From Actinospica robiniae DSM 44927 (GTDB taxonomy: Bacteria; Actinomycetota; Actinomycetes; Streptomycetales; Catenulisporaceae): 64,000 nucleotides of DNA. The position numbers and the translations under genes are program-made. This document shows, piece by piece, positions 56,712 to 64,000 of this stretch. Each line of letters starts with the position of its first letter. Within the stretch, counting starts at the first letter, position 1. A model generated the notes under the pieces. The model worked only from the letters and a program-made list of their open reading frames with translations. It did no database searches and was not told where the DNA came from. The stretch lies in contig NZ_KI632511.1 in the NCBI RefSeq assembly GCF_000504285.1, positions 9,654,154-9,718,153 on the forward strand. The letters are read 5' to 3'.

Positions 56712-58500
56712 TCGACGCGCCCGCCCGGTTCACCGCGCTCAGCACCGCGCGCACCGAGGCCGCGAGCACGGAGGTGTCCAGCCCGACACCCCAGCCGACC
56801 ACGCCGTCGATGCGGCACTGGGCGTAGCACACCGCCGCGCTGTCCAGGCCGGAATCGACCGCGTGCTCGACGTACGCCAGCACGTCCACCTTCGGGCCGA
56901 AGTCGGCCAGGGCCCTGATGAACGCGGAGAGCGGACCATTGCCAGTGCCGCGGTATTCGAGCTCTTCCTCCGAATCAGCGTTCGACAGGAAGCAGACGCA
57001 CTCATGCGCGCCCGGCGCGATCTCGTTGCTGCTCCAGCGGTTCAGCTTCACCGCGCCGGCCGTGCCGGGGGCGATGTAGGTCGCGGTGAACAGCGCGTAC
57101 AGGTCCTCGGCCGTCGCCTCCGTGCCGCTGGCGTCAGTGGTCTGCTGTACCAGGGCCGAGAACTCCGGCTGCAGCGCCCGCGGCAGGTCCAGGCCGTACT
57201 CGGTCTGCAGCAGGTAGGCGACGCCGCCCTTGCCGGACTGGCTGTTGACGCGGATCACCGCCTCGTAGCCGCGGCCCACATCGGCCGGGTCGATCGGCAG
57301 GTACGGCACGTTCCACGGGTGCTCGTGCTCCGGCACTCCGGCCTGGGCGGCCTGTGCGGCGTGGTGCGCCATGCCCTTCTTGATCGCGTCCTGATGCGTG
57401 CCGGAGAACGCGGTGTAGACCAGGTCGCCGACGTACGGGTGGCGGATGTGCACCGGCAGCCGGTTGCAGTGCTCGACGACGCGGCGGATCTCGTCGATGT
57501 CGGAGAAGTCGATCATCGGGTCCACCCCCTGCGCATGCAGGTTCAGGCCCAGGGTGACCAGGTCCACGTTGCCGGTGCGCTCGCCGTTGCCGAACAGGCA
57601 GCCCTCCACCCGCTGCGCGCCCGCCAGCACGGCCAGTTCGGCGCAGGCCACGCCGGTGCCCCGATCGTTGTGCGGGTGCACGGACAGGATCACCGAGTCG
57701 CGCCGGGCCAGATGCCGGTGCATGTACTCGATCTGGTCGGCGTAGACGTTCGGGCTGGCGATCTCCACCGTGGCCGGCAGGTTGTGCACCACCGGGCGGT
57801 CCGGGCTCGCGTCCCACAGCTCGGTCAGAGCGTCGCAGACCTCGAGGACGTAGTCGGGCTCGGTCAGGTTGAAAACCTCGGGCGAGAACTGCAGGCGCAC
57901 CGGGCCGGCCTGGTGCCGGTCGGCCAGCTGGCCCACCAGTTCGGCGTTGCGCAGGATCAGCTGGTGCAGCCCCGCGCGGTCGTAACCGAGCACCACGTTC
58001 CGCCAGGTCGGCGCGGTCGCGGTGTACATGTGCACCATCGCGCGCGGCAGACCCTCGATCGAGGCGAAGGTGCGCTCGATCAGATCCGGCTTGGCCGGGG
58101 TGAAGACGACCACCGTGACGTCGTCGGGCAGGGTGCCGGAGGTGGCCAGGTGCCGGACGAAGTCGTAGTCGGTCTGGCTCGCGGACGGGTAGCCGACCTC
58201 GATCTCCTTGTAGCCCATGGCGAGCATCAGGTCGAACATGCGCCGCTTGCGCGGGGTGTCCATGGGTTCGGCCAGGGCCTGGTTGCCGTCGCGCAGGTCG
58301 ACCGGCACCCACAGCGGCGCGGCGGTCAGCCGCCGGGCGGGCCAGGCCCGGTCGGTCAGCGGTACGGAGACCTTGTCGTAGGCGGATCGGTAGCGGTGGC
58401 TCGGCATCGCGCCGGGGCGTTGCGGGTTCCAGGCGGGCGCGTCCGGCGGTACCGGACCGGACGGGGCGTGCAGCGTCGGGAACGAGGAGGGGGCAGACAT
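56692..58500 (-). CDS. leuA: 2-isopropylmalate synthase
   Basis: 602 aa. HMGL-like TIM barrel with [18 protein letters not shown] (metal/substrate Arg-Asp), [37 protein letters not shown] and [18 protein letters not shown], and a C-terminal leucine-sensing domain (~450-600). It catalyses the first committed step of leucine synthesis, acetyl-CoA plus 2-oxoisovalerate. The C-terminus SDLMIG and the TGA stop lie in the terminal repeat of element B. A leucine-rich leader peptide and attenuator lie upstream. Confidence 0.96.
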   Translation of the reverse strand: MSAPSSFPTLHAPSGPVPPDAPAWNPQRPGAMPSHRYRSAYDKVSVPLTDRAWPARRLTAAPLWVPVDLRDGNQALAEPMDTPRKRRMFDLMLAMGYKEIEVGYPSASQTDYDFVRHLATSGTLPDDVTVVVFTPAKPDLIERTFASIEGLPRAMVHMYTATAPTWRNVVLGYDRAGLHQLILRNAELVGQLADRHQAGPVRLQFSPEVFNLTEPDYVLEVCDALTELWDASPDRPVVHNLPATVEIASPNVYADQIEYMHRHLARRDSVILSVHPHNDRGTGVACAELAVLAGAQRVEGCLFGNGERTGNVDLVTLGLNLHAQGVDPMIDFSDIDEIRRVVEHCNRLPVHIRHPYVGDLVYTAFSGTHQDAIKKGMAHHAAQAAQAGVPEHEHPWNVPYLPIDPADVGRGYEAVIRVNSQSGKGGVAYLLQTEYGLDLPRALQPEFSALVQQTTDASGTEATAEDLYALFTATYIAPGTAGAVKLNRWSSNEIAPGAHECVCFLSNADSEEELEYRGTGNGPLSAFIRALADFGPKVDVLAYVEHAVDSGLDSAAVCYAQCRIDGVVGWGVGLDTSVLAASVRAVLSAVNRAGASSDLMIG

Positions 58501-58533
58501 GGGTCGCGGTGTCCTTCGCTTCGGTCTTGGCGG

Positions 58534-58600
58534 GAAAACACGCAGACCGGCAGCACCGAACCCCGCGGCGGGGTGCCGGTCTTTTCAGACCCCGCCGCGG
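58534..58600 (-). promoter_or_regulatory. Transcription attenuator of leuA (terminator / antiterminator pair)
   Basis: Read on the minus strand: terminator stem AGACCGGCA / TGCCGGTCT (58582-58574 with 58552-58544) enclosing CCCCG-CCG-CGGGG, followed by TGTTTT. The competing hairpin uses CCGCGGCGGGGT (58600-58589, end of the leader ORF) with ACCCCGCCGCGG (58574-58563), 12 bp, and breaks the terminator. The leader ORF overlaps its first half, the classical layout. Confidence 0.8.
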
Positions 58601-58629
58601 CGCTCGAGAAGAAGACCGCGGAAGAACAT
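58585..58629 (-). CDS. leuL: leuA leader peptide
   Basis: 14 aa, MFFRGLLLERRGGV, with three consecutive Leu codons at positions 6-8. ATG 58629 has only a weak GGTGGG upstream, 85 bp before the leuA start. Ribosome stalling on the Leu codons would free the 58589-58600 segment to form the antiterminator; a ribosome reaching the stop covers that segment, so the terminator forms. Leucine attenuation before leuA has been predicted in actinobacteria. Confidence 0.82.
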   Translation of the reverse strand: MFFRGLLLERRGGV

Positions 58630-58696
58630 TGCGCCCACCGTAGCAGACCCCCGCGATGCGATCGCGTAGCGTCCGGACTCGGCAGGACGGTAATGT

Positions 58697-59173
58697 GTGA
58701 ATATGAAGAGGAAGCGGGCTGCCGCCTGCGCGCGCGTGCTCGCACTGATCGTCCTCGGTGCCCTGGTTTGGGCGGAGTGGTACGGGAAGGGGCCGAGCTT
58801 CGGGATCCCGGTGGCGCTCGGCTTCGGGTACTGGGCGGCGCGGGCTGCCGTGCCGCGCTCGCGTCGATGGGCCATTCGCCACCGGGCGCTCGCCGACATC
58901 GGCGTGTACGTCTCCGTCGTGACGGTGGTGCTGTGGTTCGGCGCCTGGCGGTCGCCGACCGTGTCCGCCGGCCCGGCGACGGCCGGCGCCGCGGGGGCCG
59001 TCACGGGAGTAGCGCTGCTGGACTGGTGGTCTCGCTTCAGGAAGGCGCGCGCCGCCCGCAGAGAGCTGTTGGCCACCTTGGCCTCGGATCTTCGGCTTCT
59101 GCAGGTGCGCGCAGCGGCGGCCGCCGCCGAAACCGCCCGGCCGGGCGAACCCGACCGGGCGGAAGCAGCCTGA
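58697..59173 (+). CDS. Membrane protein with three TM helices
   Basis: 158 aa from GTG 58697 (ATG 58703 also possible). Hydrophobic helices ARVLALIVLGALVWAEW, FGIPVALGFGYWAARAA and IGVYVSVVTVVLWFGAW, then a further Ala/Gly segment and a charged coiled-coil tail (FRKARAARRELLATLASDLRLLQVRAAAA). Unknown function. Divergent from the leuA leader across 67 bp; convergent with the phosphatase, stops 20 bp apart. Confidence 0.72.
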   Translation: MNMKRKRAAACARVLALIVLGALVWAEWYGKGPSFGIPVALGFGYWAARAAVPRSRRWAIRHRALADIGVYVSVVTVVLWFGAWRSPTVSAGPATAGAAGAVTGVALLDWWSRFRKARAARRELLATLASDLRLLQVRAAAAAAETARPGEPDRAEAA

Positions 59174-59193
59174 CGCGGAGTTGCCCGCGCGAC

Positions 59194-60780
59194 TCAGTGC
59201 TGTGAGTTGTGGCCCTGCGATCCGACCAGGTGGTGCGCGTCGCCGTGGCCCCAGCCGTCGCGGCGGCGGCGCACGGCCTTGAAAGTGTCGAAGACGACCG
59301 GCGCCGGGTACGGGTTCGCGGCCGTCGCGGCCGGCGTGTGGTAGTAGGTCATCGTGATCGAGGTCTCGTCGCCCGGGTGCCCGCCCGGATCGACGTCGAA
59401 CACGGCGATGCCCCACGGGTGCGTGGTGTCCGTGTCGCGCACGGCCGACCAGGTGGCGTCCTCGGTCTCGTCGGCGACGGCCTTGTACGTCGCCGGCTTG
59501 GTGTAGATCTGCCCGATCGGCACGTTGCCCGCGTTCGGGTCCGGGTCGCCGTAGGTGTCATCGTGCGAGGAGGTGCCGCCCCCGCCGAGCACGAGCTGCA
59601 CGAGGCCCTTCGAGGTGTCGATCACGCGGGTGTCGGTGGAGACCACCGTCGGGCGCAGGTAGGTGCCCGAGTCGGTGCCGTGCACAGCGTAGGTGCGCTC
59701 GTAGTCGTGGTCGTGGCCGGCCAGCACAAGGTCCACGTTATAGCGGTAGAACAGGCTCATGAACTGCTCGCGGATGCCCAGGTCGCTGCCGGAGCCCTCG
59801 GCCGAGGTGGACATGGCCGGCTGGTGCATGTACGCCACGATCCAGTCGACCGAGTCGTTGGAGCGGGCCTGGGCCAGCGTGCGCTCGAGCCACGCGGTCT
59901 GCGCGCCGTCGCTGTAGCCGCGCACGTAGATCGCCTGGCCGGTGGTCGCGTCGTAGCCGCCGCCGTTCTGGTAGACGACCTCGTTGTTGTCCAGCGAGAT
60001 GAACAGCACCGAGCCGACCTGGAACTTGTACCAGTTGTTCGGCCATGGGGTGCCGTTGTCCGGCAGCTCGAAGCGGGTGTTGTACGAGTCGTAGCCGAGG
60101 TCGCCGTTGCCGATCTCGGCCTCGTGGTTGCCCAGGGCCGGCATCCAGGGCCGGTTGGCCGCGGAGACCTGCTGGTTGTTCATGTAATCGGACCAGCAGC
60201 CCGGCTGGTTGCCCTGGTTGACGTTGGCGTAGGACAGGTCGCCGTTCATCAGGTGCACGACCGGGTCGAAGTGCTCGACCTGGGAGATCGCGGTCAGGCC
60301 GTTGGTCGAGGACTTCGACCAGACCGGGTTGCCGGTGGCCAGGTCGCCGAAGCTGGTGAAGCGGAAGGCCGCGCGCCCGGTCGGGGCGGTGCGGAAGGCG
60401 CCGCGCACCGGGGCGGCGCCGTCGTGGGTGACCTCGTACACGTAGGCGGTGTCCGGCCGCAGACCGGTGATCCGGGCGTGGTGGGTGATCGTCTCCACGC
60501 TGTTGAGACCGTCGGTGTAGGTGCGGGTCTCGGCCTCGATCGTGCGCCCGAAGCCCTCGCGGGCGGTGCCGAGGCGCAGCCGCGGATGGCTGACCGAGCC
60601 CGCAGTGGCCCAGGACGCGGTCATCTCGGTCGCCGCGTCCCGGCCGAACTGCAGGTGCAGTTGCTCGGGACCGACGGTACCGGCGACGGCGGGCTGCGAC
60701 CAGATTGTGGGTGCGGCCGCGACGACCAGTCCGCTGGCCGTGGCTCCGCGCAACAGCGAGCGACGGGAGATGGTTGGCAC
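59194..60780 (-). CDS. Purple acid phosphatase-type metallophosphoesterase, Tat-exported
   Basis: 528 aa. Tat signal SRRSLLRGATASGLVVAAAP (~5-24), N-terminal Fn3-like domain (~38-130), then the metallophosphatase core: FRFTSFGDLATG, VHLMNGDLSYANV, PWMPALGNHEAE, VAYMHQPAMS and VLAGHDHDYERTYAVHG, the purple acid phosphatase motif order. It should release phosphate from extracellular esters. GTG 60780 has GAAGGAG upstream. Tat export fits a cofactor-loaded enzyme. Confidence 0.93.
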   Translation of the reverse strand: MPTISRRSLLRGATASGLVVAAAPTIWSQPAVAGTVGPEQLHLQFGRDAATEMTASWATAGSVSHPRLRLGTAREGFGRTIEAETRTYTDGLNSVETITHHARITGLRPDTAYVYEVTHDGAAPVRGAFRTAPTGRAAFRFTSFGDLATGNPVWSKSSTNGLTAISQVEHFDPVVHLMNGDLSYANVNQGNQPGCWSDYMNNQQVSAANRPWMPALGNHEAEIGNGDLGYDSYNTRFELPDNGTPWPNNWYKFQVGSVLFISLDNNEVVYQNGGGYDATTGQAIYVRGYSDGAQTAWLERTLAQARSNDSVDWIVAYMHQPAMSTSAEGSGSDLGIREQFMSLFYRYNVDLVLAGHDHDYERTYAVHGTDSGTYLRPTVVSTDTRVIDTSKGLVQLVLGGGGTSSHDDTYGDPDPNAGNVPIGQIYTKPATYKAVADETEDATWSAVRDTDTTHPWGIAVFDVDPGGHPGDETSITMTYYHTPAATAANPYPAPVVFDTFKAVRRRRDGWGHGDAHHLVGSQGHNSQH

Positions 60781-60915
60781 TACGGCCTCCTTCGACTCTC
60801 GCCGGCGCTTCCGGCGAGCAGCCGATGCTTACATTCGCGCACTACCATTGCAGAACGCGGAGGTGGCCGAGAGGAGGACAGGGGGCTGACGTACGGTTAA
60901 CAAGCTGACACGCGG

Positions 60916-61518
60916 TCAACGCGAGAGCGCCACACCCAGGGCGTAGCAGGCCTCTGCCGCGATCATCATCGCCGGCAGCAGCCACAGGTCGGGCATCCGC
61001 ACCCGGGAGCGGTACTGCGGCCAGGAGTCGGCGCCGGCGTCCACCGGGAAGCGCTCCCGCAGGTCCCGGCGGGCCACGTCGATGTCCGCGAGCACCTGGC
61101 GGTGCCCGGCGAAGTCCGCCACGGCGGCGCCGGCCGAGAACGGGAAGGCCGAGCTGTGCACCGGCCACCGTCCGCCCGGCACGTTCAGTTCCAGGCCGCG
61201 ACCGAGCGTGAGCGTCGGTGCGGCCCACCAGGCGAACTCGTGCCGGACCGGGCCGTTCTCCAGCACCAGGCCGTGCGGGTTCAGCCGGATCGAGAGGTGC
61301 CGCCCGAAGGTGTGCATGGTGTAGCCGAACAGCCCGCACAACACCGGGATCGCCAGGAAGCCCGCGCCGACCGCCGCCGAGGAACTGGCGATTCCCGTGG
61401 CCAGCGCCACGATCGCGAGCAGCGCCACGCCGAGGCGCGAACCGAGCACATAGGCATGATTGCGCACGATGACTTCGTCGCCGCTGTGCGTGAAGGCGCC
61501 CCGAATGATGTTAGCCAT
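60916..61518 (-). CDS. Membrane protein with PH-like domain
   Basis: 200 aa. Two TM helices (GVALLAIVALATGIA and GAGFLAIPVLCGLFGYTMHTF, ~30-75), then a beta-rich segment (LSIRLNPHGLVLENGPVRHEFAWWAAPTLTLGRGLELNVPGGRW) like bacterial PH (DUF2550/PH_2) domains, and a C-terminal hydrophobic helix. Unknown function. It starts 105 bp from the ispH stop, same strand. Confidence 0.7.
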   Translation of the reverse strand: MANIIRGAFTHSGDEVIVRNHAYVLGSRLGVALLAIVALATGIASSSAAVGAGFLAIPVLCGLFGYTMHTFGRHLSIRLNPHGLVLENGPVRHEFAWWAAPTLTLGRGLELNVPGGRWPVHSSAFPFSAGAAVADFAGHRQVLADIDVARRDLRERFPVDAGADSWPQYRSRVRMPDLWLLPAMMIAAEACYALGVALSR

Positions 61519-61623
61519 GAGCCGAACCCGATTCCGCCGCCAAGGCGACGGCGGCCAAGGCGACGGTATCAAGTCGGCTCATTCACGAGCGAATCGGGCT
61601 GGTCGCACTGCGAATCGGGCCGA

Positions 61624-62565
61624 TCACGCCCGCGGCGGCCGCAGGCCGGCCGGCAGCTCGAAACTCACCGTCTCGTCGGCCGCCTTCACCTCCTCCACGT
61701 CGCCGAAACCGTGCGCGGCGAGCACCGCGAGCACGTCCTCCACCGCGAATTCGGGGGCTGACGCACCGGCCGTCACCCCGACCGTGCGCACCCCGGCCAG
61801 CCACTCCGCCCGCACTCCGCCGCCGTCGTCGAGCAGATACGCGGCGCCGGCCCCGGCCGCCAGCGCCACCTCGACCAGGCGCACCGAGTTCGACGAGTTC
61901 GCCGAGCCGACCACCAGCACCAGCTCGCACCGCGGCGCGATCGCCTTGACCGCGTTCTGCCGGTTCTGGCTGGCGTAGCAGATGTCCTCGCCGGGCGGAT
62001 CGGCCAGCTGCGGGAACCGTTCGCGCAGCGCCGCCGCGGTCCGCTGCACGTCGTCCACGGCCAGGGTGGTCTGGGAGAGCCAGACCAGCTTGTCCGACTC
62101 TCCCACCTTCACCTCCGCGACGGCCTGCGGCCCGTCGACGATCCGGATCGCGTCCTCGGGCACCTCGCCCCGGGTGCCCACCACCTCCTCGTGCTCCTCG
62201 TGTCCGATCAACGCGATGGTGTAGCCGTCGCGGGCGTAGCGCAGGGCCTCGGCGTGCACCTTGGCCACCAGCGGACACGTCGCGTCGTACACGTCCAGGC
62301 CGAGCTCCTCGGCCCGGACGCGCACCTCGGGGGAGACGCCGTGGGCGGAGAAGACGGCCACCGACCCGGGCGGGACCTGCTCCACCTCGTCCACGAACAC
62401 CGCGCCGCGCCGGGTCAGATCCGCCACCACGTGGACGTTGTGCACGATCTGCCGGCGGACGTAGACCGGCGGCCCGAGCCGCTGGAGCAGCGCCTCCACG
62501 ATCTCCACCGCCCGGTCCACCCCGGCGCAGAAGCCTCGCGGCGCGGCCAGCAGCACCCTGCCCAT
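61624..62565 (-). CDS. ispH: 4-hydroxy-3-methylbut-2-enyl diphosphate reductase
   Basis: 313 aa. [24 protein letters not shown] (first Fe-S Cys), [44 protein letters not shown] (second Cys), [27 protein letters not shown] (third Cys) and [14 protein letters not shown]. All ligands of the [4Fe-4S] cluster and substrate residues are present. It makes IPP and DMAPP, last step of the MEP pathway. It follows the GPP methyltransferase gene by 54 bp in the same direction, suggesting co-transcription for terpenoid supply. Confidence 0.96.
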   Translation of the reverse strand: MGRVLLAAPRGFCAGVDRAVEIVEALLQRLGPPVYVRRQIVHNVHVVADLTRRGAVFVDEVEQVPPGSVAVFSAHGVSPEVRVRAEELGLDVYDATCPLVAKVHAEALRYARDGYTIALIGHEEHEEVVGTRGEVPEDAIRIVDGPQAVAEVKVGESDKLVWLSQTTLAVDDVQRTAAALRERFPQLADPPGEDICYASQNRQNAVKAIAPRCELVLVVGSANSSNSVRLVEVALAAGAGAAYLLDDGGGVRAEWLAGVRTVGVTAGASAPEFAVEDVLAVLAAHGFGDVEEVKAADETVSFELPAGLRPPRA

Positions 62566-62619
62566 CGGCGCTCCCTCGTTCTCGTCTCCCGTGCGAACCC
62601 GCCGCGGACGCGGCGGTCG

Positions 62620-63480
62620 TCAGATCTTGTCGGCCGCGATCAGCAGGTACTGGAAGCTGCGCTCCCGGTAGCCCTCGAGGAAGGCGGCCTCGATGCCGGT
62701 CGCGATCGAGGACTTCTCCCGCAGCTCCCAGTACGGGATCGTCGCGTCGGTCAGGTCGAAGACGTTCACCGGCACCAGGTTGTTCGCGGCCAGCGCGGCG
62801 AAGTACCGGCTGCGCGGGTGCACCCGGCAGGTGTAGTGCGCGTCGATCGTGTTGACCGCGTCGGACTTCTCGCCGAGCGAGTCGTTGTAGCACCCGGTGA
62901 TGCACACGTACCGGCCGCCGCGCGGCAGCATCCGGGAGAACTCGGCGAAGGCCTCGAACAAGTCCACGTACATCGTCGTCTCGTCGGTCCAGATGCCGCG
63001 CTTCGACCCGTCCGCGAAGCCGGAGTGCAGCATGTTGCGGAAGTAGAACGAGACCTGGTCCGACACGCCGCGTTCGGCGGCCTGCTGGGTGGCGAAGTCG
63101 ACCTGGTAGCGCGAGATCGAGATGCCGTCCACGCGGCAGCCGAAGCGCTGGTTGGCCAGGAAGCTCAGCCCGCCGCGGCCGCTGCCGGAGTCCAGCAGGC
63201 TGTCGTCCGGACCGATCGGGCCGAGGTGGTCGAGCAGCAGGTCGGCCTGGGCGTGCTCAAGCCGGTGCAGCTCCCGCAGGGTGCGTTCGTCCCGCGTCTC
63301 GGCCGGCCCCTCGAGCACCGACGGGTCGACCGCGCCCACCCCGTAGTGGTGATGGTAGAACCCGTCGATCTCGCCCAGCGCCAGGTTCACCCGGTCCGTG
63401 CGCCGGGTGTCCCACCAGTTGGCGACCGCGCGCTGGTAGTCGGTGGTCAGGACCTCGTCGCGGGCGTCGGTCATGGTCAT
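62620..63480 (-). CDS. Geranyl diphosphate 2-C-methyltransferase (2-methylisoborneol pathway)
   Basis: 286 aa. SAM-binding LLDSGSGRGGLSFLANQRFGCRVDGISISRYQVDFA, then TDETTMYVDLFEAFAEFSRMLPRGGRYVCITGCYN, INAH-like IDAHYTCRVHPRSRYFAALAANNLVPVNVFDLTDATIPYWELR and GIEAAFLEGYRERSFQYLLIAADKI: line-by-line the pattern of the Streptomyces GPP methyltransferase that makes 2-methyl-GPP. ATG 63480 follows GGAGGAGCC. The terpene synthase is expected beyond the window; the encapsulin start at 63873 fits the known locus. Confidence 0.92.
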   Translation of the reverse strand: MTMTDARDEVLTTDYQRAVANWWDTRRTDRVNLALGEIDGFYHHHYGVGAVDPSVLEGPAETRDERTLRELHRLEHAQADLLLDHLGPIGPDDSLLDSGSGRGGLSFLANQRFGCRVDGISISRYQVDFATQQAAERGVSDQVSFYFRNMLHSGFADGSKRGIWTDETTMYVDLFEAFAEFSRMLPRGGRYVCITGCYNDSLGEKSDAVNTIDAHYTCRVHPRSRYFAALAANNLVPVNVFDLTDATIPYWELREKSSIATGIEAAFLEGYRERSFQYLLIAADKI

Positions 63481-63872
63481 GTGCTGGCTCCTCCAAAGGC
63501 GCTGGGGGCTCGTTCGCGGCCGATCGGCCGGGCGGCGGGGCCGCGCGGCCGCCGGGGTCCGGCCCCGGGGGCGGCGCGCCCTGACTCCCATTCAGCGCCG
63601 CGGCGCGGCGATCGCCAAGGCGGACCGGGCCGCGGATGTGTCGCGCTTGCCCGTCCCCGCGCCGGCGCCCCGGCCCAGGTCGCGGCCGCGGATCCGGCCC
63701 CGGCGCACGGTGCGCGGGCACCGGACGGCGCGGTGAAGCGCGACAGGTCCGGCCGCGCGCCGACCTTGTCGAAAGCGGCCCGCGGCGGCGGAAATGAAGA
63801 GGTAGCCCGACGGATCCCTGCAACCTGGCGCCCCGAGCGGAGCGCCGAGCGTGAGAAGAGACGGAGACGAGC
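63481..63872. promoter_or_regulatory. Divergent promoter region of the methyltransferase and encapsulin genes
   Basis: This 392-bp, very GC-rich region lies between divergent starts. GGAG at 63863 serves the encapsulin ATG. I see no convincing gene or palindrome in it; long open frames on both strands are low-complexity Arg/Pro/Ala and look like composition effects. Confidence 0.6.
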
Positions 63873-64000
63873 ATGCCGAGCACCGACGAGACCACGGCAC
63901 CGAGCGCGGCCGAGCAGCCCGCGCCGGAACGGGCCGCCAGCAGCCTGAGCACCCAGGCCGCGCGGAATCTGGCCACCACCACCAAGACCGTCCCGCAGAT
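63873..64000 (+). CDS. Family 2B-type encapsulin shell protein (5' end only)
   Basis: 42 codons are in the window: MPSTDETTAPSAAEQPAPER, then SLSTQAARNLATTTKTVPQ. The second segment is the conserved N-terminal arm I recall from actinobacterial family 2 encapsulins (EshA-like, with an inserted cyclic-nucleotide-binding domain). In streptomycetes these genes sit with 2-methylisoborneol synthase and GPP methyltransferase, which may be cargo, exactly the neighbourhood here. The capsid and nucleotide-binding domains lie outside the window, so the call rests on this motif plus context. Confidence 0.72.
   Translation, partial: MPSTDETTAPSAAEQPAPERAASSLSTQAARNLATTTKTVPQ

Overview
The window is GC-rich actinomycete chromosome. 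Nearly every frame is open by chance, GTG/TTG starts are common, and the families present (ROK and LacI regulators, secreted CAZymes with CBM2 or discoidin modules, SpoIIE phosphatase, 2-methylisoborneol genes with a family 2 encapsulin) point to a filamentous, soil-dwelling, Streptomyces- or Catenulispora-like organism. The genus cannot be fixed from the sequence alone.

Layout. 1-5.7 kb: a sugar-isomerase/Gfo-Idh operon opposed to a ROK regulator, then an ARMT1-like (DUF89) protein, a hydrolase and a GNAT. 5.7-7.2 kb: a long fold-back repeat element (copy A). 7.2-11.2 kb: an etfB-etfA-EtfD-like operon that passes flavoprotein electrons to the membrane. 11.2-25.4 kb: a pseudokinase, a HEAT protein, a saccharopine-dehydrogenase-like enzyme with a divergent TetR, an unusual Clp ATPase, an HdeD-type protein, gluconokinase, and a GNAT-type protein acetyltransferase directly followed by an AcuC deacetylase. 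25.4-36.3 kb: secreted GH87 alpha-1,3-glucanase, PAS-GAF-SpoIIE phosphatase, membrane EAL phosphodiesterase, minisatellite, and GH5 cellulase. 36.6-44.7 kb: small regulator/enzyme modules (GntR-ABC, MarR-quinone reductase, AraC-NmrA). 44.7-55.1 kb: secreted proteins, a broken GH99-like gene, a CE1 esterase with a LacI regulator, a GH64 glucanase and lipoproteins. 55.2-56.7 kb: a second fold-back element (copy B), whose terminal repeat forms the 3' end of leuA. 56.7-64 kb: leuA with a leucine leader peptide, a purple acid phosphatase, and ispH next to geranyl diphosphate C-methyltransferase, opposite the start of a family 2B-type encapsulin gene.

How the genes work together. The main themes are polysaccharide degradation under local repressors (GAAA-N-TTTC palindromes recur before three secreted enzymes), redox and acyl-CoA metabolism, reversible lysine acetylation, second-messenger and phosphatase signalling, and terpenoid (2-methylisoborneol) production. 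The most unusual objects are the two ~1.5-kb fold-back elements. They carry no transposase, share ~0.4-0.5 kb inverted arms and a core that starts with what looks like a DUF222/HNH-endonuclease N-terminus, and bracket about 48 kb of this window as direct copies.
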